Shown: piece by piece, positions 54,389 through 63,848 of the stretch | Position numbering within the stretch: position 1 is the stretch's first letter | How the letters are laid out: each line of letters starts with the position of its first letter | Origin: an uncultured Prevotellaceae bacterium | Lineage (GTDB): Bacteria > Bacteroidota > Bacteroidia > Bacteroidales > Bacteroidaceae | Length of the DNA stretch: 64,000 nt | NCBI GenBank assembly: GCA_900316985.1 | Contig: ONFE01000009.1 | Span: 1 to 64,000, forward strand | Reading direction: 5' to 3' | Program-made: the position numbers and the translations under genes | The notes under the pieces: model-generated | What the model was told of the DNA's origin: nothing | The model's database searches: none | The model's input: the letters and a program-made list of their open reading frames with translations, nothing else

Positions 54389-54694
54389 TTATTCAATTAC
54401 TTCGAAGAGTTGGAGGAAACCGCCGATGCGGAACACGTCGGCTACTTCTTCGTTGAGGTGGCTGATAAAGGCACGTCGTCCGTTACGGCGCGTACTTTTG
54501 TAGATGTTGAGTAGGATACGGAGTCCGCTTGAGGAGATGTAATCCAGTTCGCGGCAATCGAGTTCAATGTCGCAGTCATCACGTTCCAGTAGCGGAGCCA
54601 GTTCTTTCTCGGCCATGCTGCTTGCGGAGTTGTCGAGGTCGCCTATGAGTGAAGCCACCAAGCGGCCATCTTTTTCATTGATAGTTATTTCCAT
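54389..54694 (-). CDS. STAS-domain anti-sigma-factor-antagonist-like protein
   Basis: 101 residues, a single STAS domain (MEITINEKDGRLVASLIGDL ...). The phosphorylatable Ser of the family is in the LDYISSSGLRILL motif (near 52-57). It would be phosphorylated by an RsbW-type kinase and dephosphorylated by the SpoIIE phosphatase encoded 10 bp upstream. No sigma-B-like factor is nearby; the AraC protein may be the output. Confidence 0.9.
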   Translation of the reverse strand: MEITINEKDGRLVASLIGDLDNSASSMAEKELAPLLERDDCDIELDCRELDYISSSGLRILLNIYKSTRRNGRRAFISHLNEEVADVFRIGGFLQLFEVIE

Positions 54695-54704
54695 ACTTCT
54701 TAAT

Positions 54705-56720
54705 CTAATTAATGTTCTTCTTAATTGTCAATATGTTATGCTCGTTGTAGCGGTGATATTCAAGGTCATCGCTCATTTGTCGGATAAAGATGATGCCCAG
54801 TCCGCCAATGGGCCGTTTGTCGGCAGGTATAGCCGTGTCCGTGACTTGGGCGGTGGTGGGGTCGAAGGGGAATCCGTCATCAATGATGGAGAGCAACAAC
54901 TGATTGCCGCGGATTTCCGAAGCAAGTGTCACGGTATCGGCATGTGAATGGTGAACCACATTGGCCACGGCTTCTTCCACTGCCAGCCGCAATTGCTTGG
55001 TGGCACGCTCGTTTAGTCCGGCACGGTCTGTTGCCTTGATCATGAAGCTCTTCATCTGTGGCAAGTACGACTTACTGGCTAGCAGGGTGACCTTATCGGC
55101 GTTCGCCGCTATGCCTTCGTAAGGCTGAGGGTTGGGGGTTGATGGTTGAGCGTTGACAGTTTTTGGGGGCTGGACTGTTTCGCTATCACCTTTCCACTTG
55201 AGGGCCATCAGTGTGAGGTCGTCACTTTGCTCAGCGTTTCCTGCATGTTTCTTGGCTTCTTCCTCCATGAGTGTCACAATCTCGCCCGGTGTATGGTTTT
55301 CTGCCTGTTGTGACAGTTGCAGTACACGCTTGCGTGTCAATAGTTCGCCCTTGACATTCCGGGCTTCACTCAGTCCATCGGTGTAGAGGAAAAGGATGTC
55401 GTTAGGCTGGAGTAGGGTGGTCTGCCCTTCATAGACCCAGTTTGACAAAGCACCTACGGGCAGGTTAGGCACAATCTGAAGACTCTCGCTCTTGACGCCT
55501 GATGGCTGGGGATTCTCATGTATTAGGATGGGAGCCTCATGTCCTGCATTGCAATAGTTCAGGTTGCCGCTCTTCAAATCGATCATGCCTATAAACATGG
55601 TGGCAAAAAAACCGCTGGTCTGTTCCTCACAGAGCATGTGGTTGATCCGTTTCATAATGAAAGCAGCATCGTTTTTGGAGCTTTCTTCCAGATTGAGCAA
55701 GGCGCTGCGGGCTTCTGTCCTGAAAAGTGTTCTGGTCACAGTCATCAGCATGGAGGCAGGAACGCCCTTGCCGCTGACGTCACCGATACAGAAACAAACG
55801 CGGTCGTTGAGAATGAGGAAGTCATAGAAGTCACCGCCTACTTCGCGTGCAGGTGTCAGCGAGGCGAACATTTCCAGGTCCTTGCGATCGGAAGGTCCTG
55901 GGAATTTCTTGGGAATCATTGACTCCTGAATGTCACGGGCCACATTCAGCTCGCCCGTGAAGCGCTCCTTTTCCGCATAGGCGGTGTTCAGTCGCCGCAG
56001 ATAACTGAATGCTCTATAGACGATGAAGCCCAGTAGCAGGATTCCCGAAAGATTGAAGAGGAAGTTCCGCAAGGCAGACTTCCGCTGCATCTCATAGAAT
56101 TTCGTTGCTGCCGCAGATACTTCTCGCAATGGTATGTCGGCTGCCATTATGGCAACCGTCTTTCCTGCATCGTTTCGGATAGGAATGGAGTAGCTGCACA
56201 TCAGGATGTAATTGTAGAGTCCTTCGTATGGCTCACTCCAATAGCCGTTGGAATTCAGGATGTCCTCGAACCACGGACGTTCCGTGTAGTCCTTGCTTTT
56301 CAACTTTACTGTCTCGACGCTATCCTTGACATTTTTGTTTTCATAGATATAGATGCCGTAGCGATGATTACCGAAGTCCATCTCCTTGGTCACAAATTCC
56401 GGCAGATAACCTATGGAGACACCCACAATCTGTGGCTGTTCTTTGATGAGGTTTTTCACCAGAATCTGTAAAGTGTCAAGGTCCATTTCGTTAATCTGCT
56501 TGGCAATTTTAGGGAGGACAGCCTGAGTGGCAGCCTCTACCTCTTGTTTCACCTGTGAGATGCGGTGGCTGTCGTTCAGGTCATACTGAGCCATCTCCGT
56601 CAATTGCGCGTTGAAAGTCCGCCGAGTGGAGAAATACTCAAGCGTCTCGCTCATCTGCAGCAGCAAAGCCGCTGCAACAACCATCATGATACTCAGTTTG
56701 GTATCCTGTCCTAGTTTCAT
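54705..56720 (-). CDS. Membrane-bound SpoIIE/RsbU phosphatase with sensor and C-terminal RsbW-like ATPase domain
   Basis: 671 residues. Membrane helix (about 8-28), a Cache-like extracytoplasmic sensor (about 60-215, with YTERPWFEDILNSNGYWSEP), second helix (about 222-242), PP2C/SpoIIE phosphatase (about 270-500; GGDFYDF, GDVSGKGVPA, YTDGLSEARN) and a HATPase_c domain (about 545-670; RLAVEEAVANVVHHS, GGLGIIFIRQMSD). The linker before the ATPase (PSTPNPQPYEG) is encoded by a simple-repeat insertion. Phosphatase and kinase of a partner-switch in one chain, presumably acting on the STAS protein in answer to a small ligand. Confidence 0.93.
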   Translation of the reverse strand: MKLGQDTKLSIMMVVAAALLLQMSETLEYFSTRRTFNAQLTEMAQYDLNDSHRISQVKQEVEAATQAVLPKIAKQINEMDLDTLQILVKNLIKEQPQIVGVSIGYLPEFVTKEMDFGNHRYGIYIYENKNVKDSVETVKLKSKDYTERPWFEDILNSNGYWSEPYEGLYNYILMCSYSIPIRNDAGKTVAIMAADIPLREVSAAATKFYEMQRKSALRNFLFNLSGILLLGFIVYRAFSYLRRLNTAYAEKERFTGELNVARDIQESMIPKKFPGPSDRKDLEMFASLTPAREVGGDFYDFLILNDRVCFCIGDVSGKGVPASMLMTVTRTLFRTEARSALLNLEESSKNDAAFIMKRINHMLCEEQTSGFFATMFIGMIDLKSGNLNYCNAGHEAPILIHENPQPSGVKSESLQIVPNLPVGALSNWVYEGQTTLLQPNDILFLYTDGLSEARNVKGELLTRKRVLQLSQQAENHTPGEIVTLMEEEAKKHAGNAEQSDDLTLMALKWKGDSETVQPPKTVNAQPSTPNPQPYEGIAANADKVTLLASKSYLPQMKSFMIKATDRAGLNERATKQLRLAVEEAVANVVHHSHADTVTLASEIRGNQLLLSIIDDGFPFDPTTAQVTDTAIPADKRPIGGLGIIFIRQMSDDLEYHRYNEHNILTIKKNIN
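55121..55160 (-). repeat. GGTTGGG-type simple repeat in the SpoIIE linker
   Basis: gggttgggggttgatggttg-type tract; encodes NAQPSTPNPQP between the phosphatase and ATPase domains. Confidence 0.6.
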
Positions 56721-56823
56721 TTTTCTACGGTCTTAACGGATTCCTTAAATTTTTAGTTGTAAAGATATATAAAATTCCGAAGAACCTCACTTTATTTCCC
56801 CTTTTTTTATTCAGTTTAACATT

Positions 56824-57345
56824 TTATTTTACCTTCCACACGTTCAGCACAATGCCCTTGAAATCTGTGTTGAATGCGGGTTGGCAAACGAAGATGGCGT
56901 TGTTGAGCCAGGCATAGCGGCTGCCGATAGGGGCCTCAAACTGCGGCGCGGCCTTGAAATAGAACGAAGGCCGTCCCTCGGCATCCTTCCCGCTGCAGAT
57001 AATGCCGCGGTTGCGCACGTGGATATAGACGCCGTCGTCGGTCTTGATGCTGTAGATGGCTTCAATTTCGGTGCGACCCTCGGCGTTGGCCAGCTGATAG
57101 TCGGCTCCGCCGTTGATGATGGTGCCTTTCAGCAGCGGTCCCTCGAAGGTGCCGCCCGTGATAGGGATGACGGTGCGTCGCCCGTGCTGCGTTTCCCCCA
57201 CACTATAAGGGGCATCGAGCGTCACCCGCAGTTGCAGGGCAAATTCCAGTTGCGGCGTTTCTTCTGCCGATGGTACGTTGACCTGTGCCTGCGCAAATAG
57301 CGTCAATGCGGACATCAAGGTCACAAAAAGGATTCTTTTCACCAT
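56824..57345 (-). CDS. Secreted DUF3237 (UPF0311) family protein
   Basis: 173 residues with a Sec signal peptide (to about 20, FAQAQ). The rest is a DUF3237 beta-barrel: LRVTLDAPYSVGETQHGRR, PITGGTFEGPLLKGTIINGG and a C-terminal IFVCQPAFN. Function of the family is unknown. It follows the GH2 gene by 22 bp on the same strand, so it may be part of that unit. Confidence 0.85.
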   Translation of the reverse strand: MVKRILFVTLMSALTLFAQAQVNVPSAEETPQLEFALQLRVTLDAPYSVGETQHGRRTVIPITGGTFEGPLLKGTIINGGADYQLANAEGRTEIEAIYSIKTDDGVYIHVRNRGIICSGKDAEGRPSFYFKAAPQFEAPIGSRYAWLNNAIFVCQPAFNTDFKGIVLNVWKVK

Positions 57346-57367
57346 AGTTGTATGTTCTGTTTATTCA

Positions 57368-60211
57368 TTAATATTGCGAAATATTGAAGAGCTGCTTCAT
57401 CTTGCCTTCCTCGACGGGAGTGGTGAGTAGTTTTTGGAAATCCTCGTAAGTGATATGCATCTTTGGAGCGAAGGCAGGCGACTGCATATACTGAAGGATG
57501 CTTTGATAGAGTTGACGGGCTTCGGGATATTGCTGAAGCTGATCGAGCGGTGACATGCAGACGAGCAGCTTGCCCTTGTTCACGGCGAACTCGAAGATAA
57601 GTCCTAATTTGTGATTTCTTTCTATGTTATCTATCACCTGCACGATGGGACGATAGTCTTTCCCAGTGTTGTCGAGGATAAAAGGCCGGGCGTTCTTTAC
57701 GATAGGGAACCACTGCCAAGAGGTGTGCTCTTCGGTTGGGAACTGGTTGAAAATAGGATGTTCAGGGTTGGTAAGAATGCCTAATGTGCCTGGCGACACG
57801 GGCTTCTTGTTGTTCTCAGAGATGGTTTTGAACATCCGGTAGTTCCAATAGTCGGTCTGGAACAGACCTCCTACGGTAAGGCCTTTTGCCTGGGTACTGT
57901 CGGGCATCAGCAACACCGTGGCACCGCCGGAGAGTTTCCTGGCTGTCTCGGCATCGTAGCGATGGGCGATGATGATGTCAGATGCAGTTTTCTTCTTTGT
58001 TTCTGCCGGATACACCCAGATGGGCCATGAGTTCTGGTAGTCGGTGCCTTCAATGGATAAAGTGAGAATCATCTTCTGTGGCACAGTCGTAGAGCATTTG
58101 GTGGTGATGGTGCCAACATCGAGCAAGCCAAATCCCGATGGGATGGGAGTTTTGTTACCTATGCGCTCTGATTTCCCGGGTAAGGTGGTGGGCTCTAATG
58201 TCCAACAGAGCGTTTTGCCCTCAAGGCTTTCCTTTCCGTAGTTTGCCACTTGGATTTTTGCTTCTATCTGTTCACCATCTGTGTAGCAGAACTTAGGAAG
58301 TATAGCCAAGGGCACAACATCGTTGCACCACTGGCGCCATTCCTGGGGAGTGGTGATGCCCTTCGATTCCATAAAGGCATCGAGGATGCCTACATAGGCT
58401 GAACCCTGACCGGGATAATCCTGGATGTCGAGCAATTGGAAACCGGCCATACCGCGGGTGCGCAGGTCCATTTCAATATCGGCCTTGTAGAGTTGTACGC
58501 TCCAATGACCTGAGGCGCGATGGAAGGCTTCCGCCTGATCGGCCATGCCGGCTTTTTCAAGACGGCTGCGGAAAATTTCCATGTTGTAGGGGTACAGCAC
58601 TCCCGTGTATTTCTTTATCTCATTATAATCGGGATAGGTCTGGAATTGTCCTGTCTCATGACTGATGATGGGCACGGGACATTTTTCGACGGCTTCATCG
58701 AAATTCATCGATGAATTGGGGTAGGAATGATTGATCATGCCACCGTCGTAGGTGTCGGCAAAGGAGAAGGAACCGCGTGTGTGGGTGTTGAATTTTCCCC
58801 ATTCCTCACCGCCGTTGCGGCAGGTCACAAAGAAGTCCATACCCTCTTTCCATCCCTGATAGCCCAAATAGTAGTTGGAACCGAAGGTATAGAGCTTTTC
58901 GGGTGCTATTCGACGGAAGTCATCGGTGAATTTCTTCATCGTGGGAATGTCGCCCCTGAGTTCGTTACCTAGGGCAAACATCACAAACGAAGGATGATGG
59001 CCGTATTGATGGAGGATGTTTGTTCCTTCTTTGTGGAGGAAAGTCATCAGATTGTTGTCATCTCGTTTGAATTCTCCCCAGAAAGGAAGTTCAGGTTGCA
59101 GATAGACACCCTCAATATCGGCGGCAAGGAAAGCAGCCTCAGGGGGGCACCAGGAGTGGAACCGGATGTGGTTGATGCCGTAGCCTTTGCAGATTTGCAA
59201 ATAGCGGCGCCAGGAAACCATATCCATCGGAACATGGCCCGTATAAGGGAATACACAGGCATCATGCTTGCCGCGCAAGAAAGTCTTCCCGCCGTTGACG
59301 TTGAACTGTGTACCGACGTTTCGGAAATCACATATGCCGAAATCTATTTCTTGCTTGTCGTAGCCATCAACTGTTATGATAAGTCGATAGAGATTGGGAT
59401 TCCACTCGTCCCAGAGTTTCAGACTATCGCTCTGGTATTTCAAGACCAGGTGTCGGCAGTCTTTCTTGTCCTTTTTGACGGTGTTCTCCATGAGGACAAC
59501 CCCCACGTCATTGCCCATCGGAGCAAATACAGCTGAAACGGAATAGTCTTTCTTGGCTTCTCCGTTTATGAGAATGTCGGCCACGAAAGCTTTTGTGGCA
59601 GGATTGGTTTTCAAATTAATCCGACTGATATAAAGTGGATTCAAGGATTCCAAATAGAAATCACCGATGATTCCGTTCCAGTTGGTCTGAGTGTCCTCGG
59701 TGTAGGCATGGCTGTTACTAAGCAATTGTGGAGGGACGTTCTTGTCCGTATTGTCCACCTGGATAGTCAGCGTGTGCTTCCCGGGATTCAGGAATTCCGT
59801 GAGATTGTAAACCTGCTCTGTGGAAATGTTATTGTTTTGACCTGCCATCTTGCCATCCACAAGCACCTTGGTAGCTTTCGTGCGCTCCATGTGGAGGAGT
59901 ATGCTTTTCTTTTTCCATTCGACAGGGATGGTAACCTCACGAGAATACGACAGTTCGCCGACATAACTGTAGAGGCGCGACAGATGGGTGGTCTCGTCTT
60001 TCTTTTCGAGCACATTTCCTTTGCGGTTGGTGTCGGTGGTACCTGGAAGGGCGATGTCACCCAGTTCTGTTTTCCAAGTACCTGCCAGATCCATTACCTG
60101 ACGGTAATTCTGAGAATATAAAGGTAAAAAGGTAAAAAGGTAAAAAAGTAAAACGGCACAGACCTTCACCTTTTTTGCTCTATAAAAATAGTTCCTTTTC
60201 ATGTCCATCAT
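57368..60211 (-). CDS. Second glycoside hydrolase family 2 protein, divergent
   Basis: 947 residues (Met 1, 2 or 4 are possible starts). Signal-peptide core VLLFYLFTFLPL encoded by the same A/T-rich repeat as in the other GH2. Jelly roll (about 45-195), Ig-like domain, TIM barrel (about 305-600) with acid/base Glu in FALGNELRGD and likely nucleophile Glu in PIISHETGQFQTYPD, then a long C-terminal region (about 650-947) of beta domains. The nucleophile context differs from classical beta-galactosidases, so a less common substrate is likely; GH2 proteins of RG-II loci include arabinopyranosidases and glucuronidases. It lies 25 kb from the PUL. Confidence 0.88.
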   Translation of the reverse strand: MMDMKRNYFYRAKKVKVCAVLLFYLFTFLPLYSQNYRQVMDLAGTWKTELGDIALPGTTDTNRKGNVLEKKDETTHLSRLYSYVGELSYSREVTIPVEWKKKSILLHMERTKATKVLVDGKMAGQNNNISTEQVYNLTEFLNPGKHTLTIQVDNTDKNVPPQLLSNSHAYTEDTQTNWNGIIGDFYLESLNPLYISRINLKTNPATKAFVADILINGEAKKDYSVSAVFAPMGNDVGVVLMENTVKKDKKDCRHLVLKYQSDSLKLWDEWNPNLYRLIITVDGYDKQEIDFGICDFRNVGTQFNVNGGKTFLRGKHDACVFPYTGHVPMDMVSWRRYLQICKGYGINHIRFHSWCPPEAAFLAADIEGVYLQPELPFWGEFKRDDNNLMTFLHKEGTNILHQYGHHPSFVMFALGNELRGDIPTMKKFTDDFRRIAPEKLYTFGSNYYLGYQGWKEGMDFFVTCRNGGEEWGKFNTHTRGSFSFADTYDGGMINHSYPNSSMNFDEAVEKCPVPIISHETGQFQTYPDYNEIKKYTGVLYPYNMEIFRSRLEKAGMADQAEAFHRASGHWSVQLYKADIEMDLRTRGMAGFQLLDIQDYPGQGSAYVGILDAFMESKGITTPQEWRQWCNDVVPLAILPKFCYTDGEQIEAKIQVANYGKESLEGKTLCWTLEPTTLPGKSERIGNKTPIPSGFGLLDVGTITTKCSTTVPQKMILTLSIEGTDYQNSWPIWVYPAETKKKTASDIIIAHRYDAETARKLSGGATVLLMPDSTQAKGLTVGGLFQTDYWNYRMFKTISENNKKPVSPGTLGILTNPEHPIFNQFPTEEHTSWQWFPIVKNARPFILDNTGKDYRPIVQVIDNIERNHKLGLIFEFAVNKGKLLVCMSPLDQLQQYPEARQLYQSILQYMQSPAFAPKMHITYEDFQKLLTTPVEEGKMKQLFNISQY

Positions 60212-60250
60212 TTTTACGATTACTTGTCTTTTACCCTTTTACTTTTTTAA
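60119..60250 (-). repeat. A/T-rich GGTAAAAAAGTAAAA repeats at the S46 end and second GH2 start
   Basis: One copy (about 60227-60250) includes the S46 stop codon; a second (60119-60155) encodes the signal-peptide core of the second GH2, the same layout as at 19.9-20.0 kb. Confidence 0.75.
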
Positions 60251-62383
60251 TATCTCATGAAGCAGGCGGTCGGCATGTCCCCAACGGTCCATCATAAAGA
60301 GCACATAGCGGATATCTACACCGATGCAGCGGGCCAATTTGGTGTCAAAGAAGATGTCGCTGGAAAGTGAATCCCAGTTGCCGTCGAAGGCCAGGCCGAT
60401 GAGACGTCCTTGTCCGTCGAACATCGGTGAACCGGAGTTGCCGCCTGTAATGTCATTGTTGGTCAAGAAACAAAGTTGCATCTTTCCCGTGGTCTTGTCG
60501 GTATAAGGGGTGAAGTCCTTGGCTGAGAGCAGTTCGTGCATGATGGGTTCAGCCTTATAATCTTCGATGGAATCGCCCTTCCTCATCTTCTTCACCATAC
60601 TTTCAGCCGTGGTGTAATAGCCGGAAGGCTGTCCGTTGAGCAGATATTCGCCCACTTGTCCGTAGGAAAGGCGCATGGTGAAGTTTGCATCAGAATAGTG
60701 GGGTAAGTCTTCCTCCATACGGAGTTTGGCGGCACAGAGCATCTTCTCCTGGGCATCGATGCTGTCAGTGATGGCAGACATCTCATCCGTGATAGTACCC
60801 AGAACCAGTGCTCCGAGGTCGACACCCATCTGAATGCCGGGGTCTTTCAGGTATTTTTTCTTGGAGGGATAGATTTTCTTGCCACTCTTCATCAGGAAAC
60901 TCTTTTTGTAGAGCCAATCCACATAAGCGGAGAAGTTACCGCGGAATTTCCGGTCAACGGTCTTGAAGAAGTCAGGCCAGTATTGGGCATCTACTTTCTC
61001 TCGGTAGTTTCTCATCAGGGCCACAAGAACCTCCTTGTCGAGGGCCTCATCCCATTCGTCGCTGTTGTCCTTAAATATGAAATACTGCTTACGTGGTTTC
61101 TCTGCAGGCCCCTGCAATTCTAGTCCGCCATTGTTAGCGCGCATCGCCCGGGTAACTAATTCGTTGGTTCGACGGAAGGTCTCAATATAATAATAGTAAG
61201 CGCGTCTCACTTCGAAACGCTGCTGATATAGTTTCTCCAATTTGGCAAAATCGAGTTCATTCTTCAGATACCCCGTGGAATCCTGATACTGGCGAATACG
61301 GTTTTCATAAGCCTTTTTCTGCTGGATAATGCCGATGGAATCAATGCATTTGTTCATACCCATGGAGTTCTTCCAATAGTTTGCACTCTGGGCATATTTG
61401 GAGTCGTACTTGATTCGGACGGCCTCTGAAGCATCCATGTGGCGCTTCATGATATCCTGTTTCAAACCACGAACTTGTACGCGGGTCGTGTTTTCTGCGT
61501 CTCGCATCTCGCGAATGCCATAGGAAGAGAGGTAACGGTTGGTGCTGCCGGGGTAGCCCACGGTCATGGAGAAGTCGCCGTCTTTATAGCCTTCTGTACT
61601 GACGGGAGCCCAAGAAGCTGGATGATAGGGTACATTATCCTTGGAATATTCCGCCGGTCCATTTGTCTTGGGATCGGCATAGATACGGAACACCGAGAAA
61701 TCGCAGGTCTGGCGGGGCCACATCCAGTTGTCGGTGTCGCCGCCAAACTTGCCCATCGACTTAGGAATGGCAAAGACCAGACGAAGGTCACGGAACATCT
61801 GATAAACCGTGGCATAGTAACTGTTACCTTCATAGAAAGCATCTATCTCTACGTGGAGGGTCTTATCGATGAGTTTTACGGAATCGCTCATCACCTGTTG
61901 CAGAGAGTCAATGACGATATTCATATCAGCATCTGCTATGTTCCGCTTCCTGGCTTCTGCTAGAATACGTCCGGTAATGTCCTCCTGTGAACGCATGAAG
62001 GAGACGAACATGTTCTCGTTGGGCAGTTCTTCCTCGTAGCTTTTGGCGATAAAGCCGTTCAGCATATAGTCGTGTTCCACGGTGGAATGGCTGCGGATGG
62101 ATTCGAAACCGCAGTGGTGGTTGGTGAAAACCAGTCCGTCGGGACTTACCACCACGCCCGAGCAATAGCCCGAAAAGTTCACCACGCAGTTCTTAATGGC
62201 ATTGGCATCACTGTAGAGTGCGGTGCTGGGCAGCGAGAAACCTTCCTGCTGCATCTGTGCAAACACCTGCGAGGGCAGGTTGTAGAGCGTCCACATTCCC
62301 TCGTCGGCAACTGCCTTCATAGAGGAGAGGGGAGAGAGGAGAGAGGAGAGAGAGATGCACAGGGCGATGATGTTCTTTTTCAT
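60239..62383 (-). CDS. S46-family dipeptidyl-peptidase (DPP7-like)
   Basis: 714 residues. Signal peptide with core ISLSSLLSPLSS encoded by a purine-rich repeat. S46 double-barrel with catalytic His in VFTNHHCGFESI (near 95), Asp in the DTDNWMWPRQTCDFSVFR region, and Ser in GGNSGSPMFDG (near 650). The specificity position follows in GLAFDGNWDS; Gly there suggests DPP7 (hydrophobic P1) rather than DPP11 (Asp/Glu), as far as I can place it. Periplasmic, removes dipeptides. Stop codon in an A/T-rich repeat. Confidence 0.93.
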   Translation of the reverse strand: MKKNIIALCISLSSLLSPLSSMKAVADEGMWTLYNLPSQVFAQMQQEGFSLPSTALYSDANAIKNCVVNFSGYCSGVVVSPDGLVFTNHHCGFESIRSHSTVEHDYMLNGFIAKSYEEELPNENMFVSFMRSQEDITGRILAEARKRNIADADMNIVIDSLQQVMSDSVKLIDKTLHVEIDAFYEGNSYYATVYQMFRDLRLVFAIPKSMGKFGGDTDNWMWPRQTCDFSVFRIYADPKTNGPAEYSKDNVPYHPASWAPVSTEGYKDGDFSMTVGYPGSTNRYLSSYGIREMRDAENTTRVQVRGLKQDIMKRHMDASEAVRIKYDSKYAQSANYWKNSMGMNKCIDSIGIIQQKKAYENRIRQYQDSTGYLKNELDFAKLEKLYQQRFEVRRAYYYYIETFRRTNELVTRAMRANNGGLELQGPAEKPRKQYFIFKDNSDEWDEALDKEVLVALMRNYREKVDAQYWPDFFKTVDRKFRGNFSAYVDWLYKKSFLMKSGKKIYPSKKKYLKDPGIQMGVDLGALVLGTITDEMSAITDSIDAQEKMLCAAKLRMEEDLPHYSDANFTMRLSYGQVGEYLLNGQPSGYYTTAESMVKKMRKGDSIEDYKAEPIMHELLSAKDFTPYTDKTTGKMQLCFLTNNDITGGNSGSPMFDGQGRLIGLAFDGNWDSLSSDIFFDTKLARCIGVDIRYVLFMMDRWGHADRLLHEILKK
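62319..62354 (-). repeat. GGAGAGA purine-rich repeat in the S46 signal peptide
   Basis: gagagaggagagaggagaga-type tract; its complement encodes ISLSSLLSPLSS. Confidence 0.7.
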
Positions 62384-62397
62384 TTTTTATGGATGGT

Positions 62398-63846
62398 TTA
62401 TGATTTGCGGAAATATTTGCCAACGACAGGGAGATTGGACAAGGGAAAGTCGCGCTTTACGATGAGGGCAACGAACAGCAGAAGCAGGACGGTGTTCAAG
62501 GCGATGGCTCCGAACATGCCGAGATTGTGGTTGAGCATCAGCATCAGCACCATCAGCAGGGCGGCAAAAACCACATAGAGAGCAATGTCCTTCAAGGGAT
62601 AGTTGATGGGATTCTTCTTGCGACCTACGAGGTAACTGAGCGCCATGCAGGTGAAATAGCCTGAGAATCCGCCCCAGGCACAAGCCATATAGCCATAGCG
62701 GGGCACGAAGATTACGTTCACCGCGACGAGCACCATGCAGGCAATGCCCGAGAAGATGGCTCCCCAGATGGTCTTGTCGATGAGTTTATACCAGAAGGAG
62801 AGGTTGAAATAGATGCCCATCATGATTTCGGCGGCCATGACGATGGGCACCACGCGGAGGCCTTCCCAGTAGTCGCTGCCGATGATGTAGCGCAGAATGT
62901 CGAGGTAGGCGATGACGGCCAGATAGGCCAGCAGGGTGAAAATGATGAAGTATTTCATGGCCTGGGCGTACATCTCCTTGGAGTCTTTTTCACGGGCCTT
63001 GCCAAAGACAAAAGGCTCGTAGGCATAGCTGAACGCCTGGGTAATCATGGCCATAATCATGGCTATCTTCGAGGCGGCACCATAGATGCCTAATTGGGCA
63101 TGGGCATCGCTGGCTGTATAGATATAGGGGAAGAGAATCTTGTCGGCCGTCTGGTTCAGGATACCGGCAATGCTGAGCACGAGCAGCGGCCAGGCATAGT
63201 GGAACATACGGCGGAAAAGCTCACGGTCGAAGATCCATCGGAAACCAGTGAGCTCTTTGCATAGACAACAGAGCAGGATGCTGGAACAGGCAAGGTTGAT
63301 GTAGAAAGCATATCCCACGTCCTTTCCGTTGATAACGGCAAAGTAGATGAGGTTCATTGTGATATTCATTGCTATGTTCAGCAGCTTCAGCGATGCAAAC
63401 TTCAAGGGTCTTTTCTGGTAACGCAGATAGGAGAATGGTATGGCAGAGAAAGCATCGATGCCGACGGTAATGGCCATCACCCAGATGAATTGCGGATGAT
63501 CGGCATAGCCCATGGTCTGGGAGAGAGGCTTGATGAAAAGCAGCACAAGCACGATGAAGGTAAGAGCCAAAGTACCCACGGTAATCAGTGTGGTGCTATA
63601 GACGCGGTGGGGGTCCTCGCCCTCCTTGTTGGCAAAACGGAAGAAAGTGGTCTCCATGCCAAAAAGCAGGATGACCATGATGAGGGCCGTATAGGCATAG
63701 ATATTGGTGATGATGCCATAACCGCCGGAGGCTGCTGCCAGTTTAGCCGTATAAAGCGGGACGAGCAGGTAGTTGAGAAACCTGCCGATGATGCTCGATA
63801 GTCCGTAGATGGCCGTGTCCTTGGCCAGAGATTTCAGGTTTGCCAT
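62398..63846 (-). CDS. Polysaccharide/lipid-linked oligosaccharide flippase (MATE/MOP superfamily)
   Basis: 482 residues with 14 predicted membrane helices and short loops, opening with TAIYGLSSIIGRFLNYLLVPLYT, the usual start of Wzx-like polysaccharide biosynthesis proteins. It would flip undecaprenyl-linked sugar units across the inner membrane. No glycosyltransferases are next to it, so it may serve a pathway encoded elsewhere. 14 bp upstream of the S46 gene and 2 bp after the partial gene at the window end, forming a tight series. Confidence 0.92.
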   Translation of the reverse strand: MANLKSLAKDTAIYGLSSIIGRFLNYLLVPLYTAKLAAASGGYGIITNIYAYTALIMVILLFGMETTFFRFANKEGEDPHRVYSTTLITVGTLALTFIVLVLLFIKPLSQTMGYADHPQFIWVMAITVGIDAFSAIPFSYLRYQKRPLKFASLKLLNIAMNITMNLIYFAVINGKDVGYAFYINLACSSILLCCLCKELTGFRWIFDRELFRRMFHYAWPLLVLSIAGILNQTADKILFPYIYTASDAHAQLGIYGAASKIAMIMAMITQAFSYAYEPFVFGKAREKDSKEMYAQAMKYFIIFTLLAYLAVIAYLDILRYIIGSDYWEGLRVVPIVMAAEIMMGIYFNLSFWYKLIDKTIWGAIFSGIACMVLVAVNVIFVPRYGYMACAWGGFSGYFTCMALSYLVGRKKNPINYPLKDIALYVVFAALLMVLMLMLNHNLGMFGAIALNTVLLLLFVALIVKRDFPLSNLPVVGKYFRKS

Positions 63847-63848
63847 GA

